64,000 nucleotides of DNA from assembly GCA_963833495.1 (NCBI GenBank), contig CAWHYJ010000001.1, forward strand, positions 124,001-188,000, written 5' to 3'. A program made the translations under genes and the position numbers. A model generated the notes under the pieces. That model did not search any database. It saw nothing but the letters and a program-made list of their open reading frames with translations, and was not told the DNA's origin. This document shows, one piece after another, positions 8,355 to 17,027 of this stretch (positions are counted from its first letter, which is position 1; each line of letters begins with the position of its first letter). Source of the stretch: Fodinibacter sp963833495. Lineage in GTDB: Bacteria; Actinomycetota; Actinomycetes; Actinomycetales; Dermatophilaceae.

Positions 8355-9344
8355 ATGCCGACCCACGCCGTGCCGAGCCTGCCCGTGGTCCTCGACGTCG
8401 ACACCGGGGTCGACGACGCCTGCGCCCTCCTCCTCGCCGCGCTGCACCCGCGGCTCGACCTGCGGGGCGTCACCTGCGTCGGCGGAAACGCCCCGCTGGC
8501 CGACGTCGTGCGCAACACCCTGGTCGTGCTCGAGACGGCCGGTCGCAGCGACGTTCCCGTGGGGGTGGGGGCCGCGCGCCCCATCCTCGAGGAGCCGGTC
8601 GACGCGCGGCACGTGCACGGCGCCGACGGCATGGCCGACCTCGGGATGCCGGCGCCCACCCTCGCGCCCGACCCGCGCCCGGCGGTCGACCTGCTGCGCG
8701 ACACCATCGACGCACAGCACGCCGCTGGCGCGCCGGTGACCGTGGTGCCGCTGGCTCCGATGACCAACCTCGCACTGCTCGCCCGGGTGCACCCCCAGGC
8801 CTTCGCGCGGATCGGTCGGATCGTCTTCATGGGCGGCGGTGTGGAGATCAGCAACGCCACCGCGGCCGCCGAGTTCAACATCTTCCACGACCCGGAGGCC
8901 GCCGCCATGGTTCTCGACGCCTGTGCCGAGCACGACGTCCCCATCACGATGTACGGCCTCGACGTCTTCTACGACCCACTCGTCACCGACGTGCAGGTCG
9001 AGGGGCTGCGTGAGCTCGGCACCCCGGTCGCCGACCTCGCCGCGGGGCTGATCTCCTTCCACCATCGCCGGTTCGCCAACTCCGGCGCGACCATCGGCGA
9101 CGCGGGCGCGGTCGGCATCCTCATCGAGCCGGGTGCCGTGCGTACCGAGCGGCTGCCGGTGCGGGTCGAGCTCGCCGGCACCTGGACCCGCGGCCGCACC
9201 GTCGTCGACCGCCGCGACTGGAGCGGCCACCTCGCCCATGACCCGCACGGCCTCGCGGCCACCATGGTGGACGTCGCGCTGACCATCGACGGGCCCCGGA
9301 TCGCCGACCTCTGGGTGCGCACGGTGCGGGGGGAGGCGTCGTGA
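8355..9344 (+). CDS. nucleoside hydrolase (inosine-uridine preferring family)
   Basis: 329 aa. VVLDVDTGVDDACALLLA is the calcium-binding DxDxGxDDAxA signature of nucleoside N-ribohydrolases; GGNAPLADVVRNTL, MGGGVEISNATAAAEFN(I) and a late HDPHGLAAT follow the family order. It cleaves nucleosides to base plus ribose. The frame is open far upstream, antisense to the GH3 gene; ATG 8355 is the first start giving the conserved N-terminus, with CACAAT 7 nt upstream as possible -10. Overlaps the following sugar kinase by GTGA, suggesting ribose salvage. Confidence 0.92.
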   Translation: MPTHAVPSLPVVLDVDTGVDDACALLLAALHPRLDLRGVTCVGGNAPLADVVRNTLVVLETAGRSDVPVGVGAARPILEEPVDARHVHGADGMADLGMPAPTLAPDPRPAVDLLRDTIDAQHAAGAPVTVVPLAPMTNLALLARVHPQAFARIGRIVFMGGGVEISNATAAAEFNIFHDPEAAAMVLDACAEHDVPITMYGLDVFYDPLVTDVQVEGLRELGTPVADLAAGLISFHHRRFANSGATIGDAGAVGILIEPGAVRTERLPVRVELAGTWTRGRTVVDRRDWSGHLAHDPHGLAATMVDVALTIDGPRIADLWVRTVRGEAS

Positions 9345-10174
9345 GCGGGCGAGTACTGGTGCTCGGGTCGCTCAACGTCGACCTCGTCACCCGGGTCGAG
9401 CGCCATCCCAGGCCGGGTGAGACCGTGCTCGGCGAGGGCCTGGAGCAGCTCGCCGGAGGCAAGGGCGCCAACCAGGCCGTCGCGGCGGCATCCGCGGGTG
9501 CGCCGGTCGCCATGGTCGGGTGCGTCGGCGACGACGCGGGCGGCACCGCCTACCGCGCCCGGCTCGAACGGCTCGGCATCGACGTCAGCGGCGTGCGCGT
9601 CGTCGAGGGCACCCCGAGCGGGCACGCCCTCATCGCGGTGTCCGACGACGGCGAGAACTCGATCGTCGTCATACCCGGAGCCAACGACCTGCTCGACGAG
9701 CGCGAGGTCGCGGCGGTCGACGCCCTCGGCCCCGGCGACGTGCTGGTCGTGCAGCTCGAGGTGCCGCGCGCCGTCGTGTGCACCGCGGTGCGCCGGGCGG
9801 CTTCGCGTGGGGCGCGGGTCGTGCTCAACACCGCCCCGTATGCCGCGCTGCCCGCCGACGTCGTCGCCCTCGCCGACCCGGTGGTCGCCAACGAGCACGA
9901 GATGGCGGCCCTCGCCGAGGCCGGCACCGAGCCCCGATCCCTGCTCGTCACCTTCGGGGCCAACGGGGCGGCCTGGGACGGCGAGACGCGCCCGGCCCAC
10001 GTGGTCGCGGCGCACGAGGTGGTCGACACCACCGGCGCGGGCGACGCGTTCTGCGGCGCGCTCGCGGCATCCCTGGCGGTGGGGGACGGGCGCGAGGTGG
10101 CACTCGAGGCGGCCCTGGCGGCCGGCGCAGCCGCGGTCCGCCACCGCGGCGCCCAGCCCGACCCCTGGCTCTAG
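9341..10174 (+). CDS. rbsK: PfkB-family carbohydrate kinase, ribokinase-like
   Basis: 277 aa. VLGSLNVDLVTRVERHPRPGE and GGKGANQAVAAA are the N-terminal PfkB/ribokinase motifs; VVDTTGAGDAFCGALAASLA is PfkB signature 2 with the catalytic Asp. Coupled by GTGA to the nucleoside hydrolase, so ribose released upstream is the likely substrate (inference). Its stop lies 3 nt from the convergent methyltransferase gene. Confidence 0.88.
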   Translation: MSGRVLVLGSLNVDLVTRVERHPRPGETVLGEGLEQLAGGKGANQAVAAASAGAPVAMVGCVGDDAGGTAYRARLERLGIDVSGVRVVEGTPSGHALIAVSDDGENSIVVIPGANDLLDEREVAAVDALGPGDVLVVQLEVPRAVVCTAVRRAASRGARVVLNTAPYAALPADVVALADPVVANEHEMAALAEAGTEPRSLLVTFGANGAAWDGETRPAHVVAAHEVVDTTGAGDAFCGALAASLAVGDGREVALEAALAAGAAAVRHRGAQPDPWL

Positions 10175-10177
10175 GAG

Positions 10178-11425
10178 CTAGGCGGGGTCGACGACGAGGA
10201 CGACCTGCTGGCCCGCCACCCGGGTGAGGATGACGGTGGCCTGCGCGCCGTCGCCGGCCTTGCGGCCGATGCGCAGCTCGCGGCGCAGCTCGTCGTCGTC
10301 GAGCCGCACGCCGCGCTTCTTGATGGTGAGCCCGGTGATGCCGTTCTGGCGCAGCCAGGCGCGCAGCGACTTCACGCCGAAGGGCATCACCTCGCGCACG
10401 GCGTAGCGCCGGGCGAACGGCACGTCGACGTGCGCCTCGCTGACGACGTAGCCGAGCCCGGTGTCGACCTCGCTGCCGAGGGTGGCGGCGGTGACCGCGC
10501 CGAGCAGGCCGGCCTGGGTGACCGCCCGGTCGGGCTCGTAGAGCCACGGCCCGACCGCGCCCAGCGACTCGACCGTGGGGATCTCCGGCTCGGCCATCGT
10601 CTCGTCGACCTCGACCGGCGAGCGGTCGGGCCGCAGGATGCGCGCGCTGCGACCCGGGCGCTGGGCCAGCGGACCCCACCACACGGCGCACTCGAGCACC
10701 TCGCCGGCGAACGAGGTCCACTGGGCCTCGGTGCCGAGCGGGATGGCGTCGTGCGGCATCGAGGGCGACAGCTTGGCCCCGGTGGCGGGCACCGCCGTGG
10801 CGACCTGGAGCACGAACTCCCACGTCGGCTGGATCTCGTCGAGCCGGAACACCCGCTTGATCCGCCCGTGCCGGCCGGTCAGGCCCGGCACCCGGCGGGC
10901 GGGGTCGAGCCACACGCCCACCCGCGAGCGCAGCGGGTCGCGCGGCGCCTCGAACTCCTCGGCGAGCGCCACCCGGGCGCGCGAGTCCGGCCACGGGCGC
11001 AGGTTGATGTCGGCGATCGCTGCGGTGACCGGGTCGATGTCGACCCCCTGCACGGTGACGCCGAGGGCCGACATCGCCACGGCATCCGACCCGATGCCGC
11101 AGCCGAGGTCGTGCACGGTCGCCAGCGAGGCGTTGTAGAAGCGCCCGGCGTGGGTGGCCGCCACCTCCAGGCGCGAGGCCTGCTCGAGCCCGTCGGCGGT
11201 GTAGAGCATGTCGTCGGCGAACTCGCCGAACTTGGCCACCGCCCGGGCGCGGAGCCTCTGCTGGGTCAGCAGCGCGGCGACGAAGTCGGGGTCGTGGCCC
11301 TCGCGGCGCAGCCGGTCCTGCAGGCGCATCACCTCGCGCTCGTCGTAGGCGGGCAGGCTGCGCAGGACCGCCCGACCGTCGGGCGACCCCAGCGCTCGAA
11401 CGGTGCCGACATCCACGGCGGGCAT
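10178..11425 (-). CDS. class I SAM-dependent methyltransferase with THUMP-like C-terminal domain
   Basis: 415 aa. VHDLGCGIGSDAVAMS is SAM-binding motif I and VQGVDIDPVTAAIAD motif II; the C-terminal 80 residues (PFGVKSLRAWLRQNGITGLTIKKRG) form the THUMP-like domain found in this actinobacterial family. Substrate unknown, perhaps RNA by analogy with THUMP proteins. Divergent from groES across a regulated promoter region. Confidence 0.85.
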   Translation of the reverse strand: MPAVDVGTVRALGSPDGRAVLRSLPAYDEREVMRLQDRLRREGHDPDFVAALLTQQRLRARAVAKFGEFADDMLYTADGLEQASRLEVAATHAGRFYNASLATVHDLGCGIGSDAVAMSALGVTVQGVDIDPVTAAIADINLRPWPDSRARVALAEEFEAPRDPLRSRVGVWLDPARRVPGLTGRHGRIKRVFRLDEIQPTWEFVLQVATAVPATGAKLSPSMPHDAIPLGTEAQWTSFAGEVLECAVWWGPLAQRPGRSARILRPDRSPVEVDETMAEPEIPTVESLGAVGPWLYEPDRAVTQAGLLGAVTAATLGSEVDTGLGYVVSEAHVDVPFARRYAVREVMPFGVKSLRAWLRQNGITGLTIKKRGVRLDDDELRRELRIGRKAGDGAQATVILTRVAGQQVVLVVDPA

Positions 11426-11486
11426 CCTGCCATCCCGTGGGGCGCGCGCATCCCGGGAGGCGCAGCCGGCCCAGGACGTCCGACAA

Positions 11487-11513
11487 CTGGCACTCGAGTT
11501 GACCGAGTGCTAA
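11487..11513 (+). promoter_or_regulatory. CIRCE operator 1 (HrcA site)
   Basis: CTGGCACTC-N9-GAGTGCTAA, close to the CIRCE consensus TTAGCACTC-N9-GAGTGCTAA. Its 9-nt spacer contains the TTGACC -35 hexamer, so HrcA bound here would cover the promoter. Confidence 0.93.
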
Positions 11514-11528
11514 CGAGCGACCTAGATT
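11499..11528 (+). promoter_or_regulatory. groESL promoter
   Basis: TTGACC (11499-11504), an 18-nt spacer, then TAGATT (11523-11528). This is a good housekeeping-sigma promoter lying between two CIRCE elements; the predicted transcript start is near 11535, at the edge of CIRCE 2. Confidence 0.8.
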
Positions 11529-11535
11529 TGCCTCA

Positions 11536-11562
11536 TTGGCACTCGCCCACGGTGAGTGCCAG
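11536..11562 (+). promoter_or_regulatory. CIRCE operator 2 (HrcA site)
   Basis: TTGGCACTC-N9-GAGTGCCAG. A second CIRCE 49 bp (centre to centre) downstream of the first, at the expected transcript start. Two such sites bracket the promoter. Confidence 0.9.
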
Positions 11563-11659
11563 CGCACCCCGGGTCTCGATCGACCCCCGCGACGGCGAGA
11601 GCGGCCCGGGAGCGCAGTCCCCGTCCACTTCGACTCACCCCACAGGGGAGGAGCACACC

Positions 11660-11953
11660 GTGTCGGTTTCCATCAAGCCGCTCGAGGACCGCATCGTCAT
11701 CAAGAGCCTCGAGGCCGAGCAGACGACCGCGTCCGGTCTTGTCATCCCGGACACCGCGAAGGAGAAGCCCCAGGAGGGCGAGGTCCTCGCAGTCGGCCCG
11801 GGTCGCATCGACGACAAGGGCAACCGCGTCCCGCTCGACGTCCAGGTCGGTGACCGCGTCATCTACAGCAAGTACGGCGGCACCGAGATCAAGCACGGCG
11901 GCGAGGAGTACCTCATCCTGTCCGCCCGTGACGTGCTCGCCGTCGTCGGCTGA
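11660..11953 (+). CDS. groES: co-chaperonin GroES
   Basis: 97 aa. IKPLEDRIVIKSLEAEQTT, the mobile loop SGLVIPDTAKEKPQEGEV and VGDRVIYSKYGGTEIK are standard GroES. A long open frame runs through the upstream region, but GTG 11660 sits 7 nt after a strong AGGGGAGGAG ribosome site (11644-11653), which fixes the start. Heptameric lid of GroEL. Regulated by heat shock through the two CIRCE operators. Confidence 0.96.
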   Translation: MSVSIKPLEDRIVIKSLEAEQTTASGLVIPDTAKEKPQEGEVLAVGPGRIDDKGNRVPLDVQVGDRVIYSKYGGTEIKHGGEEYLILSARDVLAVVG

Positions 11954-11978
11954 CGCACGAACCACGTATGCCGTGACC

Positions 11979-12019
11979 GCGCCCCGGTGCGCACCCGCCA
12001 CCGGGTGTGACCGGGGCGC
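11979..12019 (+). other. hairpin between groES and groEL
   Basis: GCGCCCCGGT and ACCGGGGCGC form a perfect 10-bp stem, with a second inner stem CACCCG/CGGGTG. There is no T-run, so it is more likely an mRNA processing or stabilising element, or a weak attenuator, than a full terminator (inference). Confidence 0.5.
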
Positions 12020-12100
12020 GTCCGGTACCGGTGCATTACAGACAACCCGCCGCGGCGGAGCGCAAGCCCGCCCCCGGCATCCCGATCACGAAGGACAGCA

Positions 12101-13717
<1,617 letters not shown>

Positions 13718-13763
13718 CCGCTCGCTCCTCCCGCGCCGGATTCCGGCGCACCCAGCACCACAC

Positions 13764-13800
13764 CGGATGCCGTCCGCTCACCGAGAGCGGGCGGCATCCG
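13764..13800 (+). terminator. groEL terminator hairpin
   Basis: A 16-bp stem beginning CGGATGCCG and closing CGGCATCCG, with one G-T type mismatch and a 5-nt loop, followed by a weak T-stretch (CATTTCC). It lies 46 nt after the groEL stop. Nearly the same hairpin recurs at 14024. Confidence 0.75.
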
Positions 13801-13809
13801 TCGCATTTC

Positions 13810-13883
13810 CGCGGAGTCAGGAGCACTTCGCGGGCTCAGGGCCGTACAGCATCCTGACTCGGCGAAGTGCCCCTGACTTCGCG
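13810..13883. repeat. long palindromic repeat, copy 1
   Basis: Two 22-nt arms (13810-13831 and 13862-13883) are inverted copies with two mismatches, around a 30-nt loop. The loop is identical to that of copy 2 at 14070-14143. Together with the preceding terminator hairpin it forms a roughly 120-bp cassette present twice between the groEL and S4 genes. Confidence 0.85.
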
Positions 13884-13921
13884 AACAGCTTCGCCGGGCG
13901 CCACGGCCGAGCAGGCGCCGG

Positions 13922-14002
13922 CTCGGGTCCTTGCTCCCGATGTGTGCTCCTACTCCCGTGGTGCGTCGCTGCAGCAGCGCGAGTGGGGAGCAACGACCCG
14001 AG
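13922..14002. repeat. inverted repeat with 17-nt arms between the two palindromic cassettes
   Basis: CTCGGGTCCTTGCTCCC (13922-13938) pairs with GGGAGCAACGACCCGAG (13986-14002) with one mismatch. The 47-nt interior contains further short self-complementary stretches. No coding potential is visible. Confidence 0.75.
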
Positions 14003-14023
14003 CCCGGAGCAACGATCTGGGTC

Positions 14024-14059
14024 CGGATGCCGTCCGCTCACCAGAGCGGGCGGCATCCG
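14024..14059 (-). terminator. terminator hairpin, second copy
   Basis: Same CGGATGCCG...CGGCATCCG stem as 13764-13800 but with a shorter loop, followed by CTTTTCC. It lies 99 nt past the stop of the minus-strand S4 gene and could end transcripts from either side. Confidence 0.6.
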
Positions 14060-14069
14060 TCGCTTTTCC

Positions 14070-14143
14070 CGCGAAGTCAGGAGCACTTCGCGGGCTCAGG
14101 GCCGTACAGCATCCTGACTCGGCGAAGTGTCCCTGACTTCGCG
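14070..14143. repeat. long palindromic repeat, copy 2
   Basis: Two 22-nt arms (14070-14091, 14122-14143) inverted with two mismatches around a 30-nt loop identical to copy 1. The stem begins CGCGAAGTCAGG. The stretch 13718-14158 holds only these hairpins and repeats, no gene. Confidence 0.85.
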
Positions 14144-14158
14144 ATCGGTCGTCTCGGG

Positions 14159-14383
14159 TCAGGGCTCGGCCGTGACGGTGATCGTCTCGGTCTCGTAGGT
14201 GACCGTGTCGCCCGGGCGCACCTGCCGGCCGCGCCGGGTGTCGACCTCGCCGTTGACGAGCACCACGCCCCGCTCGATGACCTCGCGGGCCATCGCCCCG
14301 TCGTCGACAACGCCGGCCAGCTTGAGCAGCTGGCCCAGGCGGATGGACTCGTCGCGGATCGGGACGTCGAGGGGCGCACTCAC
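14159..14383 (-). CDS. S4-domain RNA-binding protein
   Basis: 74 aa, essentially a single S4 domain: IRLGQLLKLAGVVDDGAMAR, EVIERGVVLVNGEVDTRRGRQVRPGD. Small stand-alone S4 proteins (YbcJ/YaaA type) bind RNA; some assist 50S assembly. The GTG start follows TAGCCT by exactly 6 nt, suggesting a leaderless mRNA. Transcribed toward the palindrome cluster. Confidence 0.85.
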   Translation of the reverse strand: MSAPLDVPIRDESIRLGQLLKLAGVVDDGAMAREVIERGVVLVNGEVDTRRGRQVRPGDTVTYETETITVTAEP

Positions 14384-14389
14384 CGGGTC

Positions 14390-14395
14390 AGGCTA
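14390..14395 (-). promoter_or_regulatory. putative -10 hexamer TAGCCT, leaderless S4 gene
   Basis: Minus-strand TAGCCT ends 6 nt before the GTG start of the S4 protein. Confidence 0.5.
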
Positions 14396-14424
14396 CTCGG
14401 AGCCTCATCGCCGGTCGTCCGGAC

Positions 14425-14484
14425 CGCAGGACGTCCCGGCCGGTGGATGACCTCACTGTCACCCACCGGTCGGGACGTCCCGCG
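14425..14484. repeat. long imperfect palindrome between the S4 gene and whiB
   Basis: GGACGTCCCGGCCGGTGG (14429-14446) pairs with CCACCGGTCGGGACGTCC (14463-14480) with one mismatch; three more pairs extend the stem beyond one unpaired position. The loop is 16 nt. It lies past the whiB stop and may act as its terminator. Confidence 0.7.
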
Positions 14485-14544
14485 ACCCGAACTGCCTCTC
14501 GCCCCCGGCTCTGGTGTCGGTGACCGCCCAGGGCGGTCACCGCG

Positions 14545-14835
14545 TCAGGAGGCGATGTGCCGGGCGCGAGCGTAGACCGTCTCGCGCTCGTCCTCCGTGA
14601 GCCCGCCCCAGACGCCGTACGGCTCTCGCACCGACAGCGCATGGCTGCGGCACTGCTGCAGAACCGGGCAGGCCAGGCAGATTTCCTTGGCCGCACTGGC
14701 GCGGGTACGGCGCTTGCTGCCGCGTTCGCCCTCGGGGTGGAAGAACACCTCCGGACCCACGCGACGACAGGCTCCTTCGAGCTGCCAGTCCCACAGGTCG
14801 GCCACGGGACCCGGGAGCCGGGTGATCTCGGCCAT
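14545..14835 (-). CDS. WhiB-family iron-sulfur transcriptional regulator (WhiB3/WhiD type)
   Basis: 96 aa. Four cysteines (Cys23, Cys53, Cys56, Cys62) in the WhiB pattern for a [4Fe-4S] cluster, followed by the YGVWGGLTEDER turn and a basic C-terminus. LPGPVADLWDWQLEGACR and EVFFHPEGERG are the signature of the WhiB3/WhiD subgroup, linked to redox response and late development. An in-frame ATG exists 7 codons upstream, but GGAGG 5 nt before 14835 decides the start. whiB3 next to groEL1 matches M. tuberculosis. Confidence 0.9.
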   Translation of the reverse strand: MAEITRLPGPVADLWDWQLEGACRRVGPEVFFHPEGERGSKRRTRASAAKEICLACPVLQQCRSHALSVREPYGVWGGLTEDERETVYARARHIAS

Positions 14836-15092
14836 GTGTACCTCCACATATCGCACTGCCGCTCCCTGAGCGGCCAGATCATCACGGTAAGTTCGGCTTG
14901 GTAGGGGGTGGGCAATCCTTTGGTAAAGGCTTGGTCAAGTGCCTCGGCACAGCCCATAAACGGGCGCTGACCTGAGGCTTTCCGTGCCTACGGAATCCGA
15001 AGGCTGGGACGCCTGCGCCAGACCCTCGGGTCGATCGGCCACGCGCCCGGCCGCGGCCTCGGGGGAGTGACGGCGGTGGTCGCCCGACCACG

Positions 15093-15098
15093 TAGAAT
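15093..15098 (+). promoter_or_regulatory. putative -10 hexamer TAGAAT, leaderless guaB
   Basis: TAGAAT ends 6 nt before the guaB ATG; no ribosome-binding site lies between them. Confidence 0.6.
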
Positions 15099-15104
15099 CG
15101 GGCG

Positions 15105-16694
15105 ATGAGCCTCGGACTCGACGAGCCCAGCACCACCCGCGACGACCGGGTCGCCGGCGCGCCCACGCCCGCCGTGGCGGCGACCACCGCTGAACCGTCA
15201 CCGCCCTCGCCGTTCGCCGAGCTGGGGCTCACCTACGACGACGTGCTGCTGCAGCCCGGCGAGACCGACGTCATCCCGAGCGAGGTCGACACCACGGCCC
15301 GGCTCACCCGCGAGATCTCGATCAAGGTGCCGCTCATCTCGGCCGCCATGGACACCGTCACCGAGGCCCGGATGGCGATCGCGATGGCCCGGCACGGCGG
15401 CATCGGCATCCTGCACCGCAACCTGTCGATCGAGGACCAGGCCTACCAGGTCGACCTCGTCAAGCGCACCCAGACCGGCATGATCTCCAACCCGGTCACC
15501 ATCGGCCCCGACGCCTCGCTCGAGGACCTCGACGACATCTGTGGCCGCTACCGCGTGTCGGGCCTCCCCGTCGTCGACGACGGCAACCACCTGCTCGGCA
15601 TCGTCACCAACCGCGACCTGCGCTTCACCCCGGTCGCCGAGTGGGGCCACACCCTGGTGAACGACGTCATGACCCCGATGCCGCTGATCACCGGTCGGGT
15701 CGGCATCAGCAACGACGAGGCCACCCTCCTGCTGCGCCAGCACAAGCGCGAGCGGCTGCCGATCATCGACGACGAGGGCCGGCTCAGCGGGCTGATCACC
15801 GTCAAGGACTTCGTGAAGTCCGAGCAGTTCCCCGACGCCAGCAAGGATGCCGACGGCCGCCTCCTCGTGGGCGCCGCGGTCGGCTACTTCGGCGAAGCCT
15901 GGCAGCGCGCCACCACCCTCATCGACGCGGGTGTCGACGTGCTCGTCGTCGACACCGCCCACGGTCACGCCCGCCTGCTGCTCGAGATGGTCGAGCGGGT
16001 CAAGAAGGACCCCGCCACGAAGCACGTCCAGGTCATCGGCGGCAACGTCGCCACCCGCGCCGGGGCGCAGGCGCTCATCGACGCCGGTGTCGACGCCGTC
16101 AAGGTCGGCGTCGGGCCGGGCTCCATCTGCACCACCCGCGTCGTCGCCGGCGTCGGCGTGCCGCAGGTGACCGCCATCTACCAGGCCTCGCTGGCCTGCG
16201 CTCCCGCCGGTGTGCCGCTCATCGGCGACGGTGGCCTGCAGTACTCCGGTGACATCGCCAAGGCGCTCGTGGCCGGTGCCGACACCGTCATGGTCGGCTC
16301 GCTGCTCGCCGGCTGTGAGGAGTCGCCCGGCGAGCTGGTCTTCATCAACGGCAAGCAGTTCAAGGCCTACCGCGGCATGGGCTCCCTCGGGGCGATGAGC
16401 TCTCGAGGCAAGAAGTCCTACTCCAAGGACCGCTACTTCCAGGCCGAGGTCACCAGCGATGACAAGATCGTGCCCGAGGGCATCGAGGGCCAGGTCGCCT
16501 ACCGCGGCCCGGTCGGTGCCGTGGCCCACCAGCTCGTGGGCGGCCTGCACCAGTCGATGTTCTACGTCGGCGCGCGCACCGTGCCCGAGCTCAAGGCGAA
16601 GGGCCGCTTCATCCGCATCACCACCGCGGGGCTGCGCGAGTCGCACCCGCACGACATCACCGGCATCGTCGAGGCGCCGAACTACTCCGGCTGA
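15105..16694 (+). CDS. guaB: IMP dehydrogenase
   Basis: 529 aa. A roughly 35-residue Ala/Pro/Thr-rich leader precedes LGLTYDDVLLQPGETDVIPS. Two CBS domains follow (about residues 125-250; MISNPVTIGPDASLEDL, DVMTPMPLITGRVG). The catalytic loop GVGPGSICTTRVVAG contains the cysteine that attacks IMP, and the flap EGIEGQVAYRGPVG follows. It converts IMP to XMP with NAD+, the committed step to GMP; guaA is at 35274. A TAGAAT box 6 nt before the ATG suggests a leaderless transcript. Confidence 0.96.
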   Translation: MSLGLDEPSTTRDDRVAGAPTPAVAATTAEPSPPSPFAELGLTYDDVLLQPGETDVIPSEVDTTARLTREISIKVPLISAAMDTVTEARMAIAMARHGGIGILHRNLSIEDQAYQVDLVKRTQTGMISNPVTIGPDASLEDLDDICGRYRVSGLPVVDDGNHLLGIVTNRDLRFTPVAEWGHTLVNDVMTPMPLITGRVGISNDEATLLLRQHKRERLPIIDDEGRLSGLITVKDFVKSEQFPDASKDADGRLLVGAAVGYFGEAWQRATTLIDAGVDVLVVDTAHGHARLLLEMVERVKKDPATKHVQVIGGNVATRAGAQALIDAGVDAVKVGVGPGSICTTRVVAGVGVPQVTAIYQASLACAPAGVPLIGDGGLQYSGDIAKALVAGADTVMVGSLLAGCEESPGELVFINGKQFKAYRGMGSLGAMSSRGKKSYSKDRYFQAEVTSDDKIVPEGIEGQVAYRGPVGAVAHQLVGGLHQSMFYVGARTVPELKAKGRFIRITTAGLRESHPHDITGIVEAPNYSG

Positions 16695-16773
16695 CCCGGC
16701 CCCGGTTCGCGGCGCGTCGTCCTGCGCCGCGCCGTCGCGGGTTCCCCTGCAGCGGGGGGTCTCGCGACGGGGT

Positions 16774-17001
16774 GTGCTGCGCGGTGTGCTCGTCGCGGCA
16801 GTCGTGGTCGTGCTCTGGCGGCTCTACTGCGGCATGGCATCGCTCGACAACACGACGATCCCGGACGCGTCGGCACTGCCACCGGTCTCGAGTGGTGCCA
16901 CGGTGCTCCCGTCGTCGGTGGACACCGGGTGCGGCAGTGGCGGGTGGCATCCTCGCCACGGTGCGCTGGTGACTCGGCTCGAGTGCGGAAATGGTCGCTA
17001 G
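16774..17001 (+). CDS. possible small membrane protein, probably truncated
   Basis: 75 aa if begun at GTG 16774. Residues 3-20 form one hydrophobic segment (GVLVAAVVVVLWRLY), then a Ser/Pro/Val-rich stretch to TGCGSGG. Codon use looks coding until about 16945, then the frame reads into unlikely sequence and ends inside the palindrome at 16981. It may be a decayed gene. No family recognised. The whole 16695-17027 interval between guaB and the convergent peptidase holds only this and the palindrome. Confidence 0.3.
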   Translation: MLRGVLVAAVVVVLWRLYCGMASLDNTTIPDASALPPVSSGATVLPSSVDTGCGSGGWHPRHGALVTRLECGNGR

Positions 17002-17020
17002 GGCAACCACTTCCGCACTC
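16981..17020. repeat. palindrome with 18-nt arms and 4-nt loop
   Basis: GAGTGCGGAAATGGTCGC (16981-16998) pairs with GCAACCACTTCCGCACTC (17003-17020) with two mismatches and loop TAGG. It lies just past the stop of the minus-strand P1 peptidase and could serve as its terminator, although no T-run follows. Confidence 0.75.
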
Positions 17021-17027
17021 GCGGCGC

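Noticed and set aside
13764..14143. A CRISPR array in the groEL-S4 interval
   Set aside because: Only two copies, not regularly spaced short repeats; the repeats are themselves palindromes with conserved loops and there are no cas genes.
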